In this document: positions 9,466 to 21,655 of the stretch, one piece after another
Layout of the letters: each line of letters starts with the position of its first letter
How positions within the stretch are numbered: the stretch's first letter is position 1
From: Drechmeria coniospora
Lineage: Eukaryota > Ascomycota > Sordariomycetes > Hypocreales > Ophiocordycipitaceae
Direction: 5' to 3'
DNA: 64,000 nucleotides
NCBI RefSeq assembly: GCF_001625195.1
Contig: NC_054389.1
Location: 5,266,520-5,330,519 of the forward strand
The notes under the pieces: model-generated
The model's database searches: none
What the model saw: the letters and a program-made list of their open reading frames with translations, nothing else
Told to the model about the DNA's origin: nothing
Made by a program: the position numbers and the translations under genes

Positions 9466-11307
9466 TCACGCTCTCGCAAAAGCCTGCGAGGCATCCATAA
9501 ACAAACTGGCAACAAGCAGAAGGGCGTTGAATGAGGCCATCATGTAGAACGGCGCTCCCCTCGATAACTTGTCGAACAAGGCCCCTCCAAGCTTGGTGAG
9601 GACCAGAATGGCGACGCCACCGCACAGCGAGTATACGCCTGCGATGGATCCCTTCAGACGAACTCTCGACACGGAGTCCTCGTCGGCCGATATGCGGATG
9701 AGCGGCTCCGATTCGGCCGACTCGTCCTCGTCCGGCGCTATCGACGGCTCGCGTCGCGTCGACCTCGGCAGTTCGACAGCCAGCACCCCCTGGCCGAGAG
9801 ACCCTAGGCTGCAGACGATGGCGCCAATCTGGCTGATGCCAATGAGAGTCACAACCAGGAATATCATTGGGCTGCCTCCCCGCCCCTCCACATTCTTGAT
9901 CTCGGGGCTGGATAGCTGCGGTAGAATGGTGTAGCCAACGATGCCAAACACTGTCGACACCACGATCGGGTAGTTGACGCGGCCGGTGCGGCCTGATAGG
10001 TACCCGAAGAGGGGGGCACAGAGGAGGCCCATCAGCTGTGCGACGCCGGTCAGCACGGACGATAGCACGTAGGCCGCCCGGCACTCCCGCTTCAGCTCAG
10101 GTGACGGGTCATTCGGCGAGCCTTGGCAGTACCCGTTGCTGATGAAGTACGTGTTGACGAAGAGCGGGATGAATAGCGAGATGGCCACGGTCGATGCTCT
10201 GGCGACGAACCCCCCGAGGTAGCCGAGTGAAATCCTGTAATCGGTGAGGCCTAGCAGCACGGAGTCCTTCAGGAGATGGAGATACGGAATTGCCTTCTAC
10301 CGCACGTCAGAATCGTGACGAGGAGCCCGCGCCATGCAGGACAACTCACCTGTGTTCGCGCTCCATCCTCCTCATCCACCCCAAGCCCCTCGCACTCATC
10401 CTCATTGCTCCCGCCTCCAAGGAGGTTCTTCCAGCCTTTTCCTTCCTCGCCATTCAAATTTCGCAGGCCAAAGAAGACAAATACGGCGACGACCAGGGCG
10501 ATGGCACCAACGACGTAGAAGCTGTACGAGACAGCCTCACCGGGCGTCACGCCGTCGATCTCGCCGAACTTTGTCGGGAGAGGCAGGAACATGACCAGCG
10601 CCACGAGGGCTCCGCATCCAGTAAACAGGCCCACAAACCCTGCCAGTGCAGAGGGCTTTCCGGCTGTGGATGCCGCAACTTCGTGCGGGCTCTGGACCCG
10701 GTCATTCGACAAGTTTCGCGTGTACCGCTCCGGAGTGATGGTGATTTCGGATTCAACCGAAAAAGCGGCGCTCAATCGAGGATTCCGCTTCGCTCTGGAA
10801 CTTGCCGACATCTTCCACAAGTCTTCCATATCATCCGTCAAGGAGGGCAGGATTGCCGTCACCATTGTGGCCCTGATCGTCTCGTCAGTGAGTCGATCCG
10901 TCTCCAAATCCTTGGTTGACTTACGCGGCCGAAGCTCCGAGAGCAAAGAAGATGCGTGCCAGCAGCAACTGGGGATAGACGTTCTTTGCTTGGACGAAGA
11001 CGGCGAGTGAAATGCCAATGATTGCATAGCCAATCACCGCCACCCAGCGAACACCCAGCCGATCGGATATCAGTCCCCATGTCGGGCAAGCGACGAGGGC
11101 GACAAGCTCGTCGGCAAAGCCAAGCGTCCCAACGACGTCGCCCACCTCCTTTTTCTGGCCGATCAGGTCGGTGATGACGAAGGAAACGGAGCTGTTCAGA
11201 AAGACGAGAAACGAGATGGAGAAGAGCGAAATGCCGAGCAAGTACGTCACCGCTTGGGCCGTCGTCGTCGAGGGCGAGAAGGGCAAGTATTTCGACAGCA
11301 AAGGCAT
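9466..11307 (-). CDS. Major facilitator superfamily transporter
   Basis: Three exons, 11307-10925, 10872-10350 and 10296-9466, with introns of 52 and 53 bp, give 578 residues. The first exon carries TM1-TM4, including the MFS loop motif TWGLISDRLGVRW between TM2 and TM3. A cytosolic insert rich in Arg/Ser (about residues 150-200) precedes a transmembrane pair around AGFVGLFTGCGALVALVMF. A second cytosolic loop is acidic and Gly-rich (GGGSNEDECEG). The C-terminal half has further membrane segments (ISLFIPLFVNTYF, PMIFLVVTLIGISQIGAIV, GVYSLCGGVAILVL) separated by a second acidic loop (PDEDESAESEPL). It is probably a vacuolar or plasma-membrane carrier of the fungal YCR023C-like type; the substrate is unknown. 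It is tandem with and downstream of ARP8. Confidence 0.85.
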
Positions 11308-11879
11308 GTTTTCGGTGGTGTATGACCTCTTCGGACAACCCGGTTAACAGAACTCCATGGCGATGAGGGATATAAATTATGGTTCGGGCCGAGAATTGGG
11401 ATCATGTCATTGCAGGGAGACGCGTTGTGAATGTTGTTTGGCCGAGTCAGCGGTGTGCTAAGGAATATTACATAAGCTTGGCAATCGATCAACTGACCAC
11501 GATCACGCCTCCTCATTCGAAGGTGCCCGCTTTCGAACCCGTGAAGTAATAAATCGAGATCTTAGCGCAGGCGGCAATTACAGACAGTACCAGTATGTCA
11601 ATTACAGTACGTAATACTCGGTAAATCCGTGAAATTTCCCAGTATTGCGATGGACAAAATCGTCTTTCGCTTCAAAGACAAACTTGCGCCGACGGGAGCC
11701 AGCGTCAATATGGATGGATCAAGTTGTTGTTTACGGTACATGTACTCCTACTCCGTACATTTGACGAAATGCATCTTCACCATGTCATGCCAGTAGTATC
11801 GGCATCTCGTGCGCCCATTCATTTCAATCCCTCGCTTTGGTTAACTCCAGTAAAACCCAAACTTTCGACAGACATGCTG
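11308..11879. other. Spacer between ARP8 and the MFS gene
   Basis: Serves as the 3' flank of ARP8 and promoter of the MFS gene, both on the minus strand. A TATA-like TTTATATC occurs on the minus strand near 11367-11378, about 65 bp before the ATG. A CTACTCCGTACAT copy of the dispersed palindrome lies at about 11746-11759. Confidence 0.5.
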
Positions 11880-14245
11880 CTACCAGGCCCAGAGCACTTT
11901 GTGATGAAGCGTCCTCTCGCCGAGCCGCTCGTACTCGAAGGGGGAGATCCAAGAGTCGTTCGTCGGCAGTTTCGCAAAGACGCTGGCGCCCTTCCAGGCA
12001 ACGACTTGTTCGTCCATGTCTCGGGCGCTCCTGCTGACCAAAATCCGGTCAATCAGGCCAGGTCGCCTCGCCTTCAGCTTTTCCTCCAACACGACGGTAA
12101 ACTGGGGGATCTTGGATCCACCACCAATCACCATGATGCTTCCTAGCAGGTCCCTCAGCTTCTTGTCATCGTTCTTAGCGGCGTTCTGAATGCTGGTCAG
12201 GATCGCGACGTCCAGGGGAACCACGGGGAGGACAGATTCTCTCTCCGCGGCGATGGACGCGGCACTCCGCTCGGGGGCATCCACGGGCCCCGAGGGGGGT
12301 TGGGATGCCTGGGAAGCCTGTCCCGGGATAGGCGTGCCGGCGGCCCGATTTACGCTCGGGGCGGGACTGTCACGGTTGAGGCCGTCTTTGCCGGATCCAA
12401 AGACGAAGGCCGGGGGCGCGGGAGTGCCGCTGCCTTCCGGGGCCGGTGATCCCGCGTGTGACTCGGCCGGCGTGCCGTTGATGCCCTCGCCTTTGGCGAT
12501 GAAGTTGAACTGCGGCTTCTCCTTGCTCGGTGTCGAGACCTCATGCGGCAGCTGCGAGTTGCCGTTGGCAATGGACGTGATCGACGGCTTCACCAATGCC
12601 AAGATGGCAAGCTGGGCAGCCGGGGCCGGGTCGTCCGGGATGTCTACGTCGTAGGCGTTGTAGGAACGCTCCACGAGCTTTCGACGTCCTCTCAGCTTGG
12701 TGCTGTTGTCAAAGATGGAAGGGTCGAAGAGGCCGGAGGGGGCCAAGATGACTTCGTCGTACGTCTTGAAGGCGTATTTTCGAGTAGGCTGGTTCGGGGC
12801 GCGAACGTGCAGCTGGCAGAGCTGGACAGATATTTCGGCCTGAGACATTGTGCAGTGCTTCGCCTTGAGCTCCTCGGCCAAGAGGAAGTCGTAGCGCCGT
12901 TGCAGGTTGATTTCTTGGTAGGGAAAATTGTCGTACAGCATCATCTTGACGAAGGTGTCGGTGATGTCGAAGCCTCCGTACTTGAGGTTCACCCTCGAGT
13001 CCTCGATGACGAGACCGTCCTCGACGCAGGTGACCGACGTCTTCTGAGCGCCGACGTCGACGACGCAGGCTTGGGTGTATCCAGCACCAAACGTGGCCGC
13101 CATGCTCTCCTGGACGAAGCAGACCCTGTTGAACTCGAACCAAACCATGCAGGAGTGCAATACTTGTTCAACATACTTTTTGTCGTAGAGATCCGGGATG
13201 ACGAACACGCAGCTATACTGCTGCCACTCGCTGTTTGTCTTCAAGCCAAGCTCTTGGCGCAACGCCTTGTCGAGCAGGGTTTCGAAATCGTCAAACAGGT
13301 GCTCCTGACTTGCGTAGTCGTCTTCGTTCCACCAGCCATTGCGGATGGGCCACCACAACTTGAACTTGGGCTCGGAATCGTCAGGCACGCGCAAGGCATC
13401 GTTGCCGATGAAGCACGAAGCGGGAGACTCCGAATCCTCCAGAGCCTTGATGTCGGTCCATTCGATCTCCAGGGGGTCGTTGTGCTTCTGGATGATTTCG
13501 GCCTCTGCGCGGCGATTGAAAGTCTGAACGAGCTCCTTTGAGTTTGGCAGCACCTTTCGCTTGTTGGCGCGCATGTCTGATTTCAGTTCGGCGCACAGCT
13601 TTTGGTACTTTTTGGACCATTCCTCGCCGTATTGCTGTTCAGTCGTCTTGGCTTCAAACTGTCGCCGGGGAAGGGCTTCGTACATGTCGGACTCGGTTTG
13701 GGGGAACTTTGTGGCGAGCACGCTCGGGATCGTCTTGGGGAGGGCGTCGCTGGCGAAGCCGATTCGAAGGTTCTGGCTGCCAGGATGGATGACGATTATC
13801 CTGGAGGGGTCGATGCCAGCGGACGGCGTGGCGGCCCCGTCGTCCTCGGCAAGATCAGGTATGGGGAGAAAGCTTTCGCCATTGGCGGGTTTTGAAAGAA
13901 TTCTGTCACGGTCTCGGGCGCTCTGGACGAGGCGGTCACGCGTCGCATCGCTTTGCAGTCGAAGGGCGAGGAACTGGTCGTCACGCTTCATGTAGTCGCT
14001 AGCAAGAGCATGTGCTGATGAGCAGACGCAGCAAGTGGGTTGCGGCGTGCGCGGCGCGGACTCACGTGTAGTAGTTCTTTTGGTTGATGGGCGTCACATC
14101 CGGCCAGCTGGTCAGCTTCATGCCATTGTCCGTCCTCTCGAGTCCTGGGAAACGAAATCATCAACACCGGCGTTCAAGGCCATTCAATTGGGAGAGAAGA
14201 CATACCCTCTCGGAGGAGAACCCTCTCGGATACCTTGCCGACCAT
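11880..14245 (-). CDS. ARP8: Actin-related protein 8, INO80 chromatin-remodelling complex
   Basis: Nuclear actin-like subunit of INO80 that helps bind nucleosomes and extranucleosomal DNA. Three exons, 14245-14206, 14144-14066 and 13998-11880, with introns of 61 and 67 bp, give 745 residues. The N-terminus reads MVGKVSERVLLREGLERTDN then LTSWPDVTPINQKNYYTDY, the conserved fungal ARP8 opening, and this fixes the two short first exons. Actin-fold landmarks include IIVIHPGSQNLRIGFASD, VVDVGAQKTSVTCVEDG (about residues 350-367) and IMVIGGGSKIPQF (about 660). Between the last two lies a low-complexity Ser/Pro/Ala insert (about 520-630), typical of fungal ARP8. The terminus is SPFEYERLGERTLHHKVLWAW. 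Family assignment is secure. Confidence 0.95.
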
Positions 14246-15778
14246 GGTGGAACTTGGTTCCCACCGACGTAGGAAAAAGACTGTGTTCGGACGGTGCTGT
14301 TGAACGAGGTCGTTTGGGGAAGATCGGCCAGCGATTTTCGGACAAGGCAGTTGGTGACAAGTGGGTGCACTTCTAGCGGCTGTGGAAGCTCGAAGTCATC
14401 ACGGCGTCACTATAATCCGCCTTTCGCCGCCCAAGCCAACCACAGCATCACACTGCGCAACGAGCGTCATTCCTTTGCTTCGCTATCCTTCCTCATTGCG
14501 TCCCCGGCTAGTGCATGGGGATTGAAGAGAAATGACAGGCCATGTCATGATGTTAATATTATCGTTTGACGGATTTTCCAACGCCAAACTTGCAGGAAAT
14601 ACGACGGATGCGCACCCTCAGGCTTCCATTCATTGGCCCAGCCAATGCGATGGCATCACTTGAGGGTCCTGTTCGTACACCAAGAGGGACACGAGTGCAC
14701 GCACGACATTGCACGGCATTGGCAATCTTATTCATGGCAATCAGCCCAGGATTGGCAATCCGCCCAGGAGATGGTTGCAGGGCCAACAGTGTCCGTAGCA
14801 GTGACATGTATGAATGTTCATCGGTCAACCCGCTGTTCGCACCCTCCGAAGATCCGCCGTGCCATGTCCAAACAAGTGTGCTCATGGTCGCTATGAGGCA
14901 TCAATCGCATCTCGTCGACGGCCATTCCTTGGGGCCATTTTTTTGGGGGCCGTACGCGCGTGTTTTTCTGGGGGATGAATAGAATATCTGATCTCAATAG
15001 CAAACAGTGTATGGAGTCATTACGTCTTGGTAGGGTCGCTTCTCTACCGCGGCTCCCACACACAAGGCGCCTTTCTGGCGAAAGGCCAGGAGAACTACTC
15101 TGGCGACCTCTGGCGACTGACTCATTGTGTCCATGGAAGGACATGAACGCGGTTGAGTTGCGTATCAAGTGTATCATCGCTCACAATGCCGCACTCTGTT
15201 TGGCGTACTTGCATACCTCCTCACTCATCATCGTGTCTACAAGATTCATGACGTTGCGTGGGATGCGAAACGTAGCAGATGACGCAAGCGTGCAACAATT
15301 TGAACGAGAGAGAAATTACCAGTGCTAGCGCACCACGGTATCGAGCTTGATTGTACTTACTCGTACATGAATTCCGTCGGGACAGGTGTCAGGTCGATGT
15401 CGCGGCTTGGTTGTACTGTAATTAGTAGCATAGCTAATTCTGTGGCGGCAAACTTCAGTCACCTGACTGGCATTATGACGACGGTGCCAGGTTTTCTCAA
15501 AAACTTGACAAGTCAGCATCCCCCACCCTCGACACAGCGACGACTCCCTTTATCATCATCCCATCCCAAAACCCCAGCAGCAAAGAAAAGAAAGACAAAG
15601 CAAAGCAAAGAACGGAAAAGAAGAAAATCACAGGCCACTGCTACTCGACCATAGCGCAAGCACAGGCATTTGTTCCGTAACCGTAAAGCGCCGACTCTTG
15701 ATACGTCGTCTTCCGACCTTGGACCGAATTCGAGGGATAGTTTACTGATATTCGAGAAAATCAATCGCATCGCCCAAG
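14246..15778. other. Divergent intergenic region, ARP8 / proline-rich gene
   Basis: Promoter region for both flanking genes. The right end (about 15510-15680) is rich in CCC, AAAG and CT tracts, like a fungal 5' leader. Scattered ORFs of 60-140 codons show no domain and overlap in several frames. Nothing else is supported. Confidence 0.5.
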
Positions 15779-16552
15779 ATGCCCGCCATCCCGGTTTACA
15801 GCGCCAGCCCTATCTCGGCCTCCAAGGCATCAGGCCTTACGCCCCAGACAAAGTCCCCGGAACCAGGACCAAACCAGGAGGCGGCGGGGATATACGCGCC
15901 GCCCGCTACCGTTAGCCAGCAAGGACACCCGCCAGCGCAGCCGCAGCCCGGTGCGGTTCCGTTGCTCGCCGTGCAGACACCAGCGCCTCAGCCGTTTCCC
16001 AACTTCCAGGCGAGCCCGGCGCCGACGCCGACGCCGACGCCGACGTCGACGGTTCAGCTCGCCAACCCCCCCTTTCCGCAGCCAGGCGCCGTTCCCGTCC
16101 CACCCGGGAGAGCAACGAACATTCCTCCACCGCCCAAGGCGGGAGAGACATGGCAGCCCGCGGAGACGGCGCAGGCCACGACGATGCCGATGCCGCACCA
16201 GATGTCCTATCAGCTGCCCGCCGCCACCCGGCAAGCTCCCGGCCGTTACACAGCGCCGGCCACGTCGCAGGCGGGAGGAGGCTACCCGGTGTTTCCGCAG
16301 GGAGGCAACTCCTCCGACGGCTTCTCTCACCCTTCTGGATATCAGCAAGACGTTCATGCGTCGGAGCTCAACCACAACGTTCGATCAGGTCACAATCAGG
16401 CAGCGTACCAATACTCCAGCATGGCCTCTGCCGATCAGGAGGAATCGCAGTCCGGAGCATGGTGGAATTCGGCCAAGAAATGGGCCGCGTCGGCAGGAGA
16501 GAGCCTCGCGGCGGCGGAGAACGAAGTTTGGAAGAGAATCAACAAGGAGTAA
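15779..16552 (+). CDS. Proline-rich protein with conserved-looking C-terminal helix
   Basis: A single exon of 257 residues beginning MPAIPVYSASPISASKASGL. The N-terminal three quarters are Pro/Ala/Gln-rich and low-complexity, including a PTPTPTPTST run encoded by a hexanucleotide repeat at 16022-16045. The last 35 residues change character and form a likely amphipathic helix (WWNSAKKWAASAGESLAAAE, then NEVWKRINKE), which is probably the functional part. No enzyme or nucleic-acid-binding motif is visible. It is likely a cytosolic adaptor or membrane-associating protein of the type annotated as hypothetical in Sordariomycetes; the function is unknown. Confidence 0.7.
   Translation: MPAIPVYSASPISASKASGLTPQTKSPEPGPNQEAAGIYAPPATVSQQGHPPAQPQPGAVPLLAVQTPAPQPFPNFQASPAPTPTPTPTSTVQLANPPFPQPGAVPVPPGRATNIPPPPKAGETWQPAETAQATTMPMPHQMSYQLPAATRQAPGRYTAPATSQAGGGYPVFPQGGNSSDGFSHPSGYQQDVHASELNHNVRSGHNQAAYQYSSMASADQEESQSGAWWNSAKKWAASAGESLAAAENEVWKRINKE
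16022..16045 (+). repeat. CCGACG hexanucleotide repeat in coding sequence
   Basis: About four copies of CCGACG encode alternating Pro-Thr in the proline-rich protein. The period of six keeps the frame, so length changes would only add or remove Pro-Thr pairs. Confidence 0.85.
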
Positions 16553-17989
16553 AAAAAGGCACGTCGCAGGCAGGCGTTTCGAGGCAAGCCAAGGCGACTG
16601 CCAGCCAGCCCACACGAGCCTCCACCCCGAGTACTGTACACGCAAGCACACGGGTACGCGCACTCGTGCGAGGACCGTTACTCCCCGCGCCGGCCGTTTA
16701 GGCGAGCTTCGAACGTGACCACGTGGTGGTCGTGGTCGGGGGTCGTCGGCTCGCCACTTTCGCGTGGCCGTGCAAGGGTTCCCCCCGGGAGGGGGGCCAT
16801 CTCCTCCTGGCTGTCCCATGGAATGGCGCAGATGCGCGATTCGCAGATCAAACACTCGGTCATGCTGGGCATCCCTGCAGTACCCATGGAGCCGAGGAAG
16901 GGATTTCGCTCGACAAGGGTCAACCGCAGCGCAAGACCGTACGGCACGGAGGACTGCGAGCGACATGGCGGCACGGCGATGAGTGATGGGGTCTTGTTGA
17001 CAAGCAAGCACCCATGCTTGATTTGTTCGTCATTCCGTGGGAATTGACTGCACTCTCGCAGCAACGGCGTCGAGGAGCGGCAAACACCCCGGCGTGGCAC
17101 CGGGATGCGCTCTCGGTTGTCGTCCGATCTGCCGGGCAGGACAGTCCGAGGGGTTGGAGGATGGGCGTGCTACCAAGTTGAGTGCAACGACCGGGCATCG
17201 GCGAATGCCCAGCCAAAAGAGGCCGTACGATGGGTTTTCTGCGGTCGGCGGCGATTTCAGTTCCCAGGAACATGTGCTTGTAAGCATAAGTACATGCAGT
17301 GCGCACACATGCAGTGGGAAAACACGCAGTACGCATACACGCAACAGTGCACACCCATGTACATACTTACCACTAGATACTAGAGGTAGTAAGTACACTT
17401 GCAGTGCACAAATATACGTACCTTTCCCCAGACTCGCGGCAGGATGCTGGTCTGAAGCGAGATTTCCGTCGGCATTGACGAACTGTTGATCCTTTATTTT
17501 TCGGACGGCGCTGACAACGTTGCAACGAGCCGTGGGATAACTACCTTTGCAAGCGGGTGTTAAGAGAAGTGACGGGGGCGGTGATACATGGTGATAACAA
17601 CGAAGGGAGGGCAATCTCGGCATGCTCATGCTGCTCTGACGGTTCGGCTCACTTCAGCGGCGCTCATGCACATGCGCACTCAGGTACAACTGCATACAGC
17701 GAGCACAGCAAGTAAGTACTGTACATGGCACATCTGTCTCGCACGGCACCGCCAATACGAGGGCACACCACGCAAATGAACATGGACGAGTAGAAAGTGC
17801 ACGCATGCTGCTCGTGCAAAGGGTTCGAAGCTCGGCCGCGGCAACGGACAATCCAGAGGCGACGCTGGACTGTGGCACTGTACCGGATGTTGCCGAATGG
17901 TGGCAATGGAGAAGGCGGAGAGAGAAGATGGGAAAAGCGATGGCGCCATCGTGTATAATGGGCTAGTTTGGTACAGGTGGTGGAGTGAA

Positions 17990-18345
17990 GAAGTACTATT
18001 ACTTACTAGGTACTCCGTACTGTACGGAACGATGTGCTCCGCGTGTGTGCTTGCTACTAGTAACAATGGTACTGGCAACCAACTGTACACACACAGTACC
18101 TGTGCTCCGTACTTGTCGAACACCAGCTGACATGTGTCATGGACGTGGAGAGCTGGTATACTGAGTGTTGGCACACTACGTTGACAGACACTGCACTGCA
18201 CTGTACTTGAGTACACGTGGTTCCCGAACTGTAGTTCGTGCACGAGCGTACTCCGTACTACGTGCCATAATTTAGGTACCTACCTAGTACCTAGGAACGG
18301 AGTACCTAGTAATTACTCGTATGGAGTACAAGAATGTTTTACTAG
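17990..18345. repeat. GTAC-palindrome island
   Basis: Includes AGGTACTCCGTACTGTACGG near 18009-18028, GAGCGTACTCCGTACTACG near 18244-18262, and a run of GGTACC/CTAGTACCTAGG near 18275-18310. Non-coding. Confidence 0.75.
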
Positions 18346-20049
18346 CTCCCCGTACGACAGCAAGTACTTGGCGATGCTGCCACCACGAATCATGTCCCCG
18401 CAGCAGCGCAGCATCCATGTGGCGATTCGGCGTCATGATGGACCACCCTCCAACGCCCTCGCCGATCAAAAAAGTGGACGGATGCAGCGCATGTACGGAG
18501 TAGAGTCGATTGCTATTCCGGCCGCTCCGAGGGCCGCGCCGCGAGGTACAGGTACGCCTGCGGCGTACACGTGCAAGTGATCTGCTGCGCATACATTCAT
18601 CACATGGAGGTGCATGGGGACCCGGCGTCCTGGCGTGTACCTGGTGTGTAGGGAGGAGTAAGTATACTTTGTGTACTGTAAAGAAGGTGTACAGATTGAT
18701 GTGTAACGGCGGGAAGAGATGGAGGTTGCAAAGGTAGCCAGCCACCCACCCCCGTGTTATCCATTTCTTAGGGGGATGAAGGATGGGATTGGATGAGACG
18801 GATCTGAGACGGCGGAGCCAGCACACCTCGCCGGGACCCTGGACCGGCCCACAAGGCGGCAAATCGGGGCCAATGGCTGGCGGGCACCACTGAGCCACAG
18901 CCGCAGGCGGGGGCCGGCCTGGCTGTCAGTGAGCCAAGCCTTGGTTGGGCATGGGCTTGACGGTGAGGATTTCGCCGCGGATACGATGTACACCAAGTAC
19001 TCCATACAGCTACATGCACTGTACATGTACTCGGTGTATGTATGTAAGTATGTGTGCGCTACAAGTACTCCGTACTGTAGAGAAGTAGCATGTACTTGTC
19101 AAAGTAAGTGTTAAGTAGGTATGCGCATCAGTCGATGACGAGAAGAGTATGGCGACAGATAATATCGGTTAACGAAAAGAACGAGGTTGCGTTCGTTGGT
19201 GTGTTCGTGTTCGTCCAAGAGCAATTAATACCTAGGCAGGCCGTTTCCACGAGTATGAGGGCGCTTTCTGGCAAGAATGTCCACAAGGAAGTTGACGTTT
19301 TCCTTGAAAGTTGATCACTCGGACGTCGTCGTTGGCTCGTCGATCCGGTCGGTCGATGACGAGGCCAAAGAGGCCCGCTTGTCCATTCGTGTTTTGCGTT
19401 GGAAAAATCACGGGCAACAACGGACTACGCGTCACCTGGGCTGATGGCACGTCAAAAACTCCGTTCTCGTTTGTTGTGCAATGACAAATACGATGAGGCC
19501 GAAGATGAAAACAGAACAGGTTCCACGGCCAGCATCCGTTGGCCAGTCGGACGCCACCGACCTCATCGACCCAGGCACGAGGCCAGGGCCAAGCGGCGAG
19601 CACGGTCAGCACGGTCAAGGTACGTCTTCGGTGGAGGGTCCCGAATGCCGCCTCATGATCGCATCATCCGATCGGACGGGTCGGTACGCTTTCACCACAC
19701 GTCCTCGGCGACAAGTCAGTCATCCGAGAGCAACAAGACGATCTGGTGCGAGCTGCATGACGCTCTGCGGGTGCCCAAACGCTCAACCACTGCCCTCGCC
19801 AACCACGACCGTGCAAGCATTCGTACTAAGCGACGAGTCCTCCTCGTCGCGGCGCCAAGGCCATCGCGCGTGACGGCAGGTCGAGAGCGAGTGTCGAGCT
19901 CGTGCTTGTACGTAGCTATGGTTCGACGTACCCTACGAACCACCCACCATTCGGTTGCGGAGGCTCAAAGGACGAGGCCGAACGCGACAGAGCCATTTTC
20001 GGAGCCGACAAGGACGACGACGGACGACGACGACGAGGTGCGGTGTGCA

Positions 20050-20565
20050 TGCACTTCTGAACAGGTACAGGTACATGTACTGTATATCCGAGCACAATCA
20101 CCATACATTCGAATACATGTGTGTTCTTGGGCACGCTCGAGATTAGGCTGGCTGGCAGGCAAGTCGCGCCCCCCTTGGGGGTCCCGCCATTCTGCCTGCG
20201 GAGAAGCAGAGCCCACTGCCGTTATCGGATCCCCATTTTCCACGCGACGTGGGCTGCCCTTGCACGTGGTTGGCACAGGTACTCGGTAAATGCACATGTA
20301 CAGCACATGTACAAGTACAGTAGTACAGTACACGCACTTCTAGTGCAACTACTCCGTACCAAGTGTATCAATACTCGTACGAGTATGGAGCCCTGCACAA
20401 AGTACAGTACTTATACTACTTGTACATGTACTGTACTTGTACCGTTGGTGTGTTCACATGAAGCACGGGACTCGTCCAGCGCAGTGTACTTACTTGCGGT
20501 ACTTGCGGTACTCCGCACTCCGTACTTCTTCCTGCTACGCGTACGAATCGATGCAAGCACTAGGC
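20050..20565. repeat. GTAC-palindrome island
   Basis: Dense GTACATGTAC, ACAAGTACAGTAGTACAGTAC and GTACTTGTACC words, then ACTTGCGGTACTTGCGGTACT at 20496-20516 (a direct repeat of ACTTGCGGT) followed by CTCCGCACTCCGTACTTC. Non-coding. Confidence 0.75.
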
Positions 20566-21189
20566 AAGTACTTGACCCCCTGTCCAGGCCGGTTGGCAAG
20601 GCCGCGAATCCGGGCTTTTCGGGGGAGAAATAGGCCGGGGAACGCGGAGCGGACAGCAGACGCGTGGTTTGCCTTGCCGATGGATTCTGCTTCGTCTCGG
20701 ACCTCGGTGCGTGCGCGCTCCTGGTACGGCCTGGATAAGAACACAGATGCATGTACTTGATCATGTACCTTCAGAAAACCGGCTGCATCACATCCGTTGG
20801 GTTGGTATCAGCCTCGATCTCCGTACCTGCAGAGCACGAGGCGGCACATCTGATGGAGCATCGCATCATCCCGTCGAGCGACATGAGACAAGCCGCGGCG
20901 CCTTCCTCCCCGTCGTTGCTTTTCGCAACTCGGAGCCTCCTTCCGCGGCGACCTTGATGCTCACAGGTTGGTCCTGCCCGAACGACTGACCGACTTTCTT
21001 GGCTCGTATCGTTCGTGCTGGAGCAAGGCAAGTGCGTTGTCAGGCTTCCGTCCGATGTCGTCGACGCGGCGTCTCATCGCTGGGGCCAGCCACTCCCGAG
21101 TCAAGCGCTGTGCTCCGCTCCTCCCTCGGCCACCCACCCACGACCTGCCCAGCCTTGGCACGGTTTCCATCGGCAGATCCACTGGGAAA

Positions 21190-21330
21190 TGGAGCTACAG
21201 TACAAGTACTCCGTACAGTACTGTACGCTCTGCTGAGCATGTCTCTACTTGTACATGTACAAGCGATACACTGCACGCACACTGCTCAAGTACGTACTTG
21301 TACGTGCCACCGCCACTGCGTACTTACAGT
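21190..21330. repeat. GTAC-palindrome island
   Basis: Contains CAGTACAAGTACTCCGTACA, an adjoining GTACTGTACG, then CTTGTACATGTACAAG, a perfect 16-bp palindrome near 21248-21263. Non-coding. Confidence 0.75.
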
Positions 21331-21591
21331 ACATGATCTACTATGACCACTGCAAGACTCCTCCGTACACGCAAGTGCGGATACGGAGCACTGCACGGGG
21401 TACTCTACAAGCACACACACCGCTTCGAGTGTACTTGAGAGTGCTCATACAAGAGCAGTACAAGGGCTCGCAGCAATTCATACATGTACACCTAGTAATA
21501 ATATAGCACACGGTGCACGCCTATCCAACTTGCTCAGCATTGAACAAACGCGTTCATGCTGCAGGTGTGCAGTGTAGAACGAGCACGAGTA

Positions 21592-21655
21592 AGTATAGGA
21601 CAAGTAAGTACTAACGGTGCGAGAGTATAGGACAAGTAAGTACTAACGGTGCGAG
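21592..21655. repeat. 32-bp perfect tandem duplication
   Basis: Two adjacent identical copies (21592-21623 and 21624-21655) beginning AGTATAGGACAAGTAAGTAC and ending GGTGCGAG. The identity suggests a recent event within the GTAC-rich DNA. Confidence 0.88.

Noticed and set aside
11500..11560. TTCGAA-containing stretch resembling a minus-strand tRNA T-loop
   Set aside because: The flanking bases do not form a 5-bp T-stem and no cloverleaf can be completed.
12543..13541. 332-codon plus-strand ORF
   Set aside because: It lies wholly antisense to the firmly identified ARP8 exon 3 and is a GC-bias shadow.
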